DNA from: Tateyamaria omphalii
GTDB lineage: Bacteria; Pseudomonadota; Alphaproteobacteria; Rhodobacterales; Rhodobacteraceae
Direction: 5' to 3'
DNA length: 64,000 nucleotides
Assembly (NCBI RefSeq): GCF_001969365.1
Contig: NZ_CP019312.1
Location: 3,596,001 to 3,660,000 of the forward strand
Below, in pieces: positions 58,810 through 64,000 of this stretch. A model generated the notes under the pieces. It was given only the letters and a program-made list of their open reading frames with translations. It did not search any database and was not told the DNA's origin. The translations under genes and the position numbers were made by a program. Position 1 is the first letter of the stretch, and each line of letters begins with the position of its first letter.

Positions 58810-59012
58810 CCCCGGTTGAGCGCGCGTTGCCGGTAGCGGTCGGCAGCAGTGGAGGCGGCGCGGAGGTCGCTGTGGCAGGTGATGTGGCGGCAGGGTTTTC
58901 CGCCCTTGAACCCCCATTCGATCACCACTGATGCCTCGGCAAAGAGGTTCAGCGTGATTTCGACCCGGTAGAACCGGGCGTCGTCAGATCGGTAGAGGAG
59001 CGCTTCGACCAT
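58794..59012 (-). CDS. WGR domain-like small protein
   Basis: The 72-residue protein resembles the WGR fold, a small domain named for a Trp-Gly-Arg motif that binds nucleic acids or ADP-ribose-related proteins. It has [20 protein letters not shown] and [12 protein letters not shown], where WGF replaces WGR. The C-terminus is an Arg-rich helix ([20 protein letters not shown]). It overlaps the convergent M20 gene by 16 bases and lies 27 bases downstream of the response regulator on the same strand, so it may be the last gene of that operon. Confidence 0.7.
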   Translation of the reverse strand: MVEALLYRSDDARFYRVEITLNLFAEASVVIEWGFKGGKPCRHITCHSDLRAASTAADRYRQRALNRGYARA

Positions 59013-59039
59013 GTTCGGATTCTGCCACGGGTTGAATCC

Positions 59040-59741
59040 TCATGTCCACTGCACATCGCCAAGAAAGATGTATCCGGCACCATAGATCGTTTTGATTAGG
59101 CGGGGGTTTTTGGGGTCTTCGCGCAGTTTGGTGCGCAGGCGGCTGATGCGGACATCCATGGCGCGGTCGAAACTGTCCCCTGCACCGCCGCCCAGCATTT
59201 CTTGCATTTGTGCGCGTGAAATCAGGCGCTTGGGCGCGTCGAGGAAGAGGCGCAGCACTTCGCCTTCGGCGTGGGAGAAGGGGGTTTCGCTGCCCTGATC
59301 GTCGGTGAGCGTGTAGCTGTCGAAGGACGCGGTCCAGCCGTTGAACTGCGCGATCTGGCCGGTCTGGGTGGCGGTTTTCGGCGTGCGCAGGCGGACGCGG
59401 ATGCGGGCCACGACCTCGGCCGGGTCGAAAGGCTTGATGATGTAATCGTCTGCGCCAAGCTCGAGCCCGGTCACCCGGTCCTGTACCTGCGCGCGGCCCG
59501 AGATGATGATGACGGCCGCCCCTTGTTCCAGCGCGAGTTTGTGCACAAGCGTCAGGCCGTCGGTGTCGGGGAGGCCGAGATCGACGAGGCACACGTCGGG
59601 TTTGTGGGTTTTGAGCGCCGCCTCGAAGGCGGAGGCGCGGGAAAAGGAGAGGGTGCGAAACCCGGCCTCTTCCAGCGCATCCGCAAGGATTGTGCGGATC
59701 GCCGGTTCATCGTCCAGGATGGTGACAAGAGCCCCGGTCAT
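59040..59741 (-). CDS. OmpR-family response regulator
   Basis: The 233-residue protein has a receiver domain (ILDDEPAIRTILADALEEAG, phosphoryl Asp in VCLVDLGLPDTDG, IIISGRAQVQDRV, and Lys in DYIIKPFDPAEVVARI) and a winged-helix output domain (HAEGEVLRLFLDAPKRLISR and RISRLRTKLREDPKNP, ending IKTIYGAGYIFLG). It overlaps the hybrid kinase gene by four bases (ATGA). The two-component pair plus the WGR-like protein probably form one operon. Confidence 0.93.
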   Translation of the reverse strand: MTGALVTILDDEPAIRTILADALEEAGFRTLSFSRASAFEAALKTHKPDVCLVDLGLPDTDGLTLVHKLALEQGAAVIIISGRAQVQDRVTGLELGADDYIIKPFDPAEVVARIRVRLRTPKTATQTGQIAQFNGWTASFDSYTLTDDQGSETPFSHAEGEVLRLFLDAPKRLISRAQMQEMLGGGAGDSFDRAMDVRISRLRTKLREDPKNPRLIKTIYGAGYIFLGDVQWT

Positions 59742-61630
59742 GCGGCGTCTGCCTGGAGGAGGGCGGCGAGGTCTGCGACTTCGAACGGTTTGCGCAAGAC
59801 AGGGGCGGTGCGTGTGGCCGTCAGGAAGGTCGGGTCGCTGGGCAGGAGCGATGTCATCAGGATCACGGGCAGGGTGCCGTTCAATTGGATTGCAAGGTCG
59901 ATGCCTGTGCGCGTGACGGAGCCGAGGTTGATGTCCGACAGGACAAGGCCGATGTCGGGCAGGTCGGCGGTCAGGGCGACCGCCTCGTCCACGCCTGCGG
60001 CTTCGATCACCGCGTGGCCCATGCCCATGAGCATGTCGCGGTAGTGTTGACGCAGGTCGGGATCATCCTCGACCAGCAGCACGAGGGCACCGGCAAGCTG
60101 CAGGGCAGGGCGCAGGGGCAGGCGGAGGCGCACCTGCGCCCCCGTGTTTCCGTTGCCGAGTTTCAGGTCGCCGCCCGCCCGTTTGGTCATGTCGTAAACC
60201 ATGGGCAGGCCCATGCCGGACCCCTCGGAGCCCTTGGTGGTGAAGAAGGGGTCGAATGCGTGTTCCAGCGCCTCGGTCGAGAAGCCGGGGCCGGTGTCCG
60301 TCACCGTGAATTCGAGCCATGTGTCGTGGACAGGGCGGGCGGTCAGGGTGATCTGGCCGGTTGTGCCGCAGGCGTCGCGGGCGTTGAGGATGAGGTTCAG
60401 GAGGCTGTCCTTGACCAGGCCGGGATCCAGCATATGAGGGCCTGTGACCGTGGTGTAGGTGGAGAGCGACAGGCCCGGCGGCAGGGTCGATTGCGCCATG
60501 GTCGTTACGTCGCTCAGTAGCGTTTCGATGTCCGTTGCGGCGGGGCGCATCGCGCGGCCTGCGGTCATGTCCGCGATGGCGTTCAGAAGCTCGCCGCCGC
60601 GCCGCGCGGCTGAGACCGTACCGTCGATCAAGTCGGCGGCCCCCTGCGGGAGAGAGTCCATACGAGACAGTTTGGACTGAAGGCCGAGGATAATGGTCAG
60701 CAGGTTTGAAAAGTCGTGCGCCATGCCCGATGTCATCTGTGCCGCAAGCGTGCGGCGGCGATTTTGTTGCAGGGCGACACGGGCCTGGGTTTCTTCGGTG
60801 ATGTCCATGGACAGGATGTAGACGCCGCCCGAAGCCTCGGGGGTAAAGGACACACGGATGCGTCTGGCGCTCGCCTCGTCCGTGAACTCGAACACCGACG
60901 CCTCTCCCTGATAGGCGCGGGCGAGGTTGGAGGCGATGCGGCCATAGGCAAAGGGGCCAAGCGCATCGGAGATATGTTCCCCCACAATCTCTGACGGGCG
61001 GTTGGGGATGACCGTACTGAGCCGTCTGTTGGAGTAGGTATAGTGCCCCGTGGCGTCCACATGGGCGATGTGCGCGGGCATCATTTCGGTCGTCAACCGT
61101 GTGCGCGCCTCGGTTTCCGTCAGTTGGCGCTTGGCCTCTTCGAGGGCGGACACGGTGGCGGCAAGCTGGCGGTTGGTGGTGCTGAGCGCTTCGGTATGTT
61201 GCAGGACCTGATCGCTGAGTTCAGTGGCACGTGCGCGCAAGAGCGCCTCTTGCGCCTTGGTATGCGAGATGTCGGTGTAGACGGTGACCCAGCCGCCCTG
61301 GGGGAGCGGCGAGCCTTCGACAGAAATGGTGCGGCCGTTGGCGCGGGTGCGTTCCATATAGTGCGGCTCGAACGCGAGGGCCTGATCGACGCGTTCCTGC
61401 ACGAAAGCGTGCAGATCGTCGACGGGGCCATACTCCCCCCGCTTGGCCAGATGGATGATCGTTTCGCGAAAGGTGGAACCGGGGGTGACCAGCGCGTCTG
61501 GCAGGTCGAACATCTGCTGGAAGGGGGCGTTGCACACAGCAAGGCGCAGGTCGCGGTCGTAAATCGTGAGCGCCTGCGCGATCAGGTTCAGGCCGGAGGC
61601 CGTCAGAGATGCGGTGTGATCCTGTGCCAT
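59738..61630 (-). CDS. Soluble PAS hybrid histidine kinase
   Basis: The 630-residue protein has no membrane helix. A PAS domain fills about residues 10-125 (ALTIYDRDLRLAVCNAPFQQ), a coiled coil residues 125-180, and a second PAS residues 180-285 (HVDATGHYTYSNRRLSTVIP). The phosphoacceptor is His305 in SGMAHDFSNLLTIILGL. The ATPase domain has LLNLILNARDACG, VTDTGPGFS and GSGMGLPMVYDMTKRAGG. A C-terminal receiver follows (LVLLVEDDPDLRQHYRDML; Asp in LVLSDINLGSV; Lys in LRKPFE). It resembles NahK/FixL-type sensor kinases; PAS ligand unknown. The receiver allows a phosphorelay or feedback on the coupled response regulator. Confidence 0.92.
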   Translation of the reverse strand: MAQDHTASLTASGLNLIAQALTIYDRDLRLAVCNAPFQQMFDLPDALVTPGSTFRETIIHLAKRGEYGPVDDLHAFVQERVDQALAFEPHYMERTRANGRTISVEGSPLPQGGWVTVYTDISHTKAQEALLRARATELSDQVLQHTEALSTTNRQLAATVSALEEAKRQLTETEARTRLTTEMMPAHIAHVDATGHYTYSNRRLSTVIPNRPSEIVGEHISDALGPFAYGRIASNLARAYQGEASVFEFTDEASARRIRVSFTPEASGGVYILSMDITEETQARVALQQNRRRTLAAQMTSGMAHDFSNLLTIILGLQSKLSRMDSLPQGAADLIDGTVSAARRGGELLNAIADMTAGRAMRPAATDIETLLSDVTTMAQSTLPPGLSLSTYTTVTGPHMLDPGLVKDSLLNLILNARDACGTTGQITLTARPVHDTWLEFTVTDTGPGFSTEALEHAFDPFFTTKGSEGSGMGLPMVYDMTKRAGGDLKLGNGNTGAQVRLRLPLRPALQLAGALVLLVEDDPDLRQHYRDMLMGMGHAVIEAAGVDEAVALTADLPDIGLVLSDINLGSVTRTGIDLAIQLNGTLPVILMTSLLPSDPTFLTATRTAPVLRKPFEVADLAALLQADAA

Positions 61631-61816
61631 GACCCATGGCTAGCACTGGTTCCGGCGCCCACACAACGGGGGCGGGGGCGCTGTTACAATTCGTAAGGTT
61701 TCGGAAAACATCAGGAAAAAGTTGACGCGCAGCGTGAAGGAGACATCCTTAGGCAAGTAAGAATCGTCAAAGCGATCATGTGTGCCCCGGGGAGGGGGCG
61801 CTCGGGAGGAGAATTC

Positions 61817-63787
61817 GTGGTCAAGTCGCCTGAAGGCGCAGACGGGCTTGTGTCCGTGCCTGCGTTGTTACACCGAAATGCCAAGGCATTTGGATCGGCC
61901 CCGGCCTATCGCGAGAAGGAATTCGGGATCTGGCAAAGCTGGACGTGGGCCGAGACGCTGGAAGAGGTCGAAGCGCTGGCGCTTGGCCTGATCGACCTTG
62001 GCGTGCAGCCCGGTGATCATATCGCGGTGATCGGACGCAACCGGCCCTATCTGTACTGGTCGATGATGTCTGCGCAGATGGCGGGTGCGATCCCTGTGCC
62101 GCTCTATCAGGACGCGGCGGCCGAAGAGATGGCCTATACCCTTGATCACTCGGGCGCGCGCTTTGTTATTGCGGGCGATCAGGAGCAGGTGGACAAGGTC
62201 ATAGAGGTCCAGGGCGGTCTGCCGAATTTCGAGCAGATGATCTATCTCGATCCACGGGGGTTGCGGAAATACGATCATTCGAAGTTGCACCAGTATTCCC
62301 ATGTGCAGGATGCCGGTCGGGCCAAGCGCGATGAGCTGGCACCGGAGATGGCGAAGCGCATTGCCGTACAGGATTACGATACCACCTGCGTGATGCTCTA
62401 CACGTCCGGCACCACGGGCAAGCCCAAAGGTGTCGTGCTGTCAAACCGCAACGTGATCGAGACGTCGAAATCGTCGTCCGAGTTCGACGGATTGCGGCAA
62501 TCGGATGACATTCTGGCCTATCTGCCGATGGCCTGGGTGGGTGACTTCATCTTTTCCGTGGGCCAGGCGCTGTGGTCAGGGTTCTGCACGAACTGCCCCG
62601 AAAGCGCCGACACGATGCATGTGGACTTGCGCGAGATCGGGCCGACCTACTACTTCGCGCCGCCGCGTGTGTTCGAGGGGCAGCTGACCAATGTGATGAT
62701 CCGGATGGAGGATGCGGGCGCCTTCAAGAAGAAGATGTTCCATTATTTCATGTCGCACGCGCGCAAGGTGGGGCCGGCCATTCTGGACGGGAAGTCCGTG
62801 AGCTTTGTAGATCGGCTCAAGTACGGCTTGGGAGAGTTGATGGTCTATGGACCGTTGAAGAACACGCTTGGATTTTCGCGCGTGCGCGTGGGTTATACCG
62901 CAGGCGAGGCGATCGGGCCGGAAATCTTTGATTTTTATCGGTCCTTGGGCATCAACCTGAAGCAGCTTTATGGGCAGACCGAAGCGACGGTGTTCATCAC
63001 CGCGCAGCCCGATGGCGAGGTGCGCAGCGATACGGTGGGCGTGAAATGCCCCGGTGTGGAGTTGAAGATCGAACCCAATGGCGAGGTGTTCTATCGCTCG
63101 CCCGGCGTGTTTGTCGAGTATTACAAGAACGCCGAAAGCACCGCCGACACCAAGGATGCCGAGGGCTGGGTGGCCACAGGTGACGCCGGGTTTATCGAGG
63201 AAGACACAGGCCACCTGCGCATCATCGACCGCGCCAAAGACGTGGGACAGATGGCGTCAGGCGCGCTATTTGCGCCGAAATATGTTGAGAACAAGCTGAA
63301 GTTTTTCCCCAACATTCTGGAGGCCGTGGTTTTTGGCAACGGGCGGGATGAATGCACAGCGTTCATCAACATCGACCTGACCGCTGTCGGCAACTGGGCA
63401 GAGCGGAACAACATCGCCTATGCGTCCTATCAGGAATTGGCGGGGCATCCGCAGGTGTTGGCGACGATCACCGACCATGTGGAAGAGGTGAACCGGTCAG
63501 TGGCCGAGGACGAGATGCTGTCGGGCTGCCAGGTGCATCGCTTCGTCGTGCTGCACAAGGAACTGGATGCGGATGATGGTGAGCTGACCCGGACACGTAA
63601 GGTGCGTCGCCGCATCATCGAAGAGAAATACGCCGATATCATTGCTGCGCTCTACGATGGGTCTGGGGAGGTGTCGACGGTGACCGAGGTGACCTATGAA
63701 GACGGGCGCAAGGGGTCGATTTCTGCGACGCTTGAGATCAGGTCGGCTGCGACGTCGGCAGTTGTGCAAAAGATGGCAGCGGAATGA
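61817..63787 (+). CDS. Long-chain acyl-CoA ligase (AMP-forming)
   Basis: The 656-residue enzyme activates fatty acids to acyl-CoA via acyl-AMP. It has the P-loop-like motif MLYTSGTTGKPKGVVLSN, the A5-type YGQTEA, and the segment GWVATGDAGFIEEDTGHLRI with the ATP-binding Asp. Lys-containing RTRKVRRRIIEEKY ends the protein. The length fits the large bacterial AMP-binding proteins that roseobacters place ahead of branched-chain amino acid-type ABC transporter genes; any such genes here would lie beyond the window. The GTG start has GGGAGGAG five bases ahead; an earlier ATG in frame adds 13 non-conserved residues. Confidence 0.9.
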   Translation: MVKSPEGADGLVSVPALLHRNAKAFGSAPAYREKEFGIWQSWTWAETLEEVEALALGLIDLGVQPGDHIAVIGRNRPYLYWSMMSAQMAGAIPVPLYQDAAAEEMAYTLDHSGARFVIAGDQEQVDKVIEVQGGLPNFEQMIYLDPRGLRKYDHSKLHQYSHVQDAGRAKRDELAPEMAKRIAVQDYDTTCVMLYTSGTTGKPKGVVLSNRNVIETSKSSSEFDGLRQSDDILAYLPMAWVGDFIFSVGQALWSGFCTNCPESADTMHVDLREIGPTYYFAPPRVFEGQLTNVMIRMEDAGAFKKKMFHYFMSHARKVGPAILDGKSVSFVDRLKYGLGELMVYGPLKNTLGFSRVRVGYTAGEAIGPEIFDFYRSLGINLKQLYGQTEATVFITAQPDGEVRSDTVGVKCPGVELKIEPNGEVFYRSPGVFVEYYKNAESTADTKDAEGWVATGDAGFIEEDTGHLRIIDRAKDVGQMASGALFAPKYVENKLKFFPNILEAVVFGNGRDECTAFINIDLTAVGNWAERNNIAYASYQELAGHPQVLATITDHVEEVNRSVAEDEMLSGCQVHRFVVLHKELDADDGELTRTRKVRRRIIEEKYADIIAALYDGSGEVSTVTEVTYEDGRKGSISATLEIRSAATSAVVQKMAAE

Positions 63788-64000
63788 GGACGCCGGTGCG
63801 ACGCTCGGCTGCGCCATCGCCCCGCCCGCCATCCCGTCTCGCACATCAGTGCGACCCGGACGGCCGCCTTGCGGATCGAACCTCCCGGGGGAGTTTACCC
63901 GGCAAAGTGAAGAGGATTTCTGCGCTACTCGTGAAAGACGTGCCGCACTGCGCATGTCAGGCGGTTGTCACCCGTAAAGTAACCGATGTTGCGCCGCATG

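Noticed and set aside
61721..61750. Promoter TTGACG upstream of the acyl-CoA ligase gene
   Set aside because: The -35-like TTGACG is clear but no good -10 occurs at 16-18 bases, so it is not listed as a feature.
1..64000. CRISPR array, tRNA or insertion sequence
   Set aside because: I saw no regularly spaced repeats, no cloverleaf-like gene and no transposase or integrase reading frame on either strand; a tool-based scan would be needed to exclude a small tRNA fully.
63788..64000. Possible gene after the acyl-CoA ligase
   Set aside because: The last 213 bases contain no frame with a convincing start, ribosome site and family match; the next gene probably starts beyond the window.

Overview
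The window reads as a chromosomal segment of a marine-type alphaproteobacterium of the Rhodobacteraceae (Roseobacter group). It is GC-rich. Genes are packed in short overlapping operons with ATGA and TGATG junctions. Several gene sets are typical of the group: rbfA/MATE/truB, rsmB/heparinase/purH, lspA/DUF3035/paired M16 proteases, an RpoE-ChrR locus and the urate-ureide genes. I see no tRNA, rRNA, transposase, integrase, phage gene or CRISPR array. No gene-free stretch exceeds about 300 bases, so accessory DNA is limited to small pieces.

Layout. 1-1.6 kb: N-terminus of an RTX-like protein, a DUF1643 protein and an unknown membrane protein. 1.6-5.1 kb (minus): rbfA, a phosphodiester glycosidase-like protein, a MATE exporter and truB. 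5.2-15.3 kb: dapB, a small secreted protein behind a perfect FNR-type box, an SdhAF4-like protein (minus), rsmB, a heparinase-like gene, purH, lspA, a DUF3035 lipoprotein and two M16 proteases. 15.4-18.8 kb (minus): deoC and a two-domain aldehyde dehydrogenase broken by a one-base frameshift. 18.9-22.0 kb: a DUF4173 membrane protein fused by overlap to a two-component pair. 22.1-26.0 kb: a four-gene TroABCD/SitABCD-type metal importer with two Fur-family boxes on its promoter. 26.2-30.0 kb: a SAP/DUF6434 protein, then uraH diverging from puuE-uraD, allE and allA. 30.0-34.5 kb: an ABC importer, containing a strikingly AT-rich small gene, and a class III aminotransferase. 34.6-36.1 kb: a SnoaL-like secreted protein diverging from a LysR regulator. 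36.3-40.0 kb: cyanide-insensitive type cytochrome bd (CydAB/CioAB) and the membrane urate hydroxylase PuuD. 40.1-44.4 kb: mutL, rmuC and an adenylate cyclase, overlapping. 44.5-50.5 kb: ChrR and RpoE diverging from a five-gene operon of FAD oxidase, DUF1365, MFS, DUF3833 and SDR. 50.7-54.6 kb: a DUF3775 protein with an FNR box, then on the minus strand AbrB-type membrane protein, histidine phosphatase, GST and saccharopine dehydrogenase. 54.7-58.8 kb: a formate dehydrogenase alpha subunit and an allantoate amidohydrolase-type M20 enzyme. 58.8-61.6 kb (minus): a PAS hybrid histidine kinase, its response regulator and a WGR-like small protein. 61.8-63.8 kb: a long-chain acyl-CoA ligase. The last 213 bases hold nothing I can identify.

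How the genes work together. Every step from urate to glyoxylate and urea can be assigned, but over three loci: PuuD (38.8 kb), UraH, the PuuE-UraD fusion, AllC-type hydrolase (57.6 kb), AllE and AllA. DeoC would release acetaldehyde that the adjacent, now frameshifted, aldehyde dehydrogenase would oxidise. RpoE/ChrR is predicted to control itself and the divergent oxidase operon; an RpoE-type promoter lying inside the longest rpoE reading frame moves the likely start downstream. The metal importer has a -35/-10 pair whose spacer is filled by a Fur-family box and is probably translated from a leaderless message. A degenerate intergenic repeat occurs five times at operon ends, and an identical 19-base hairpin occurs twice.
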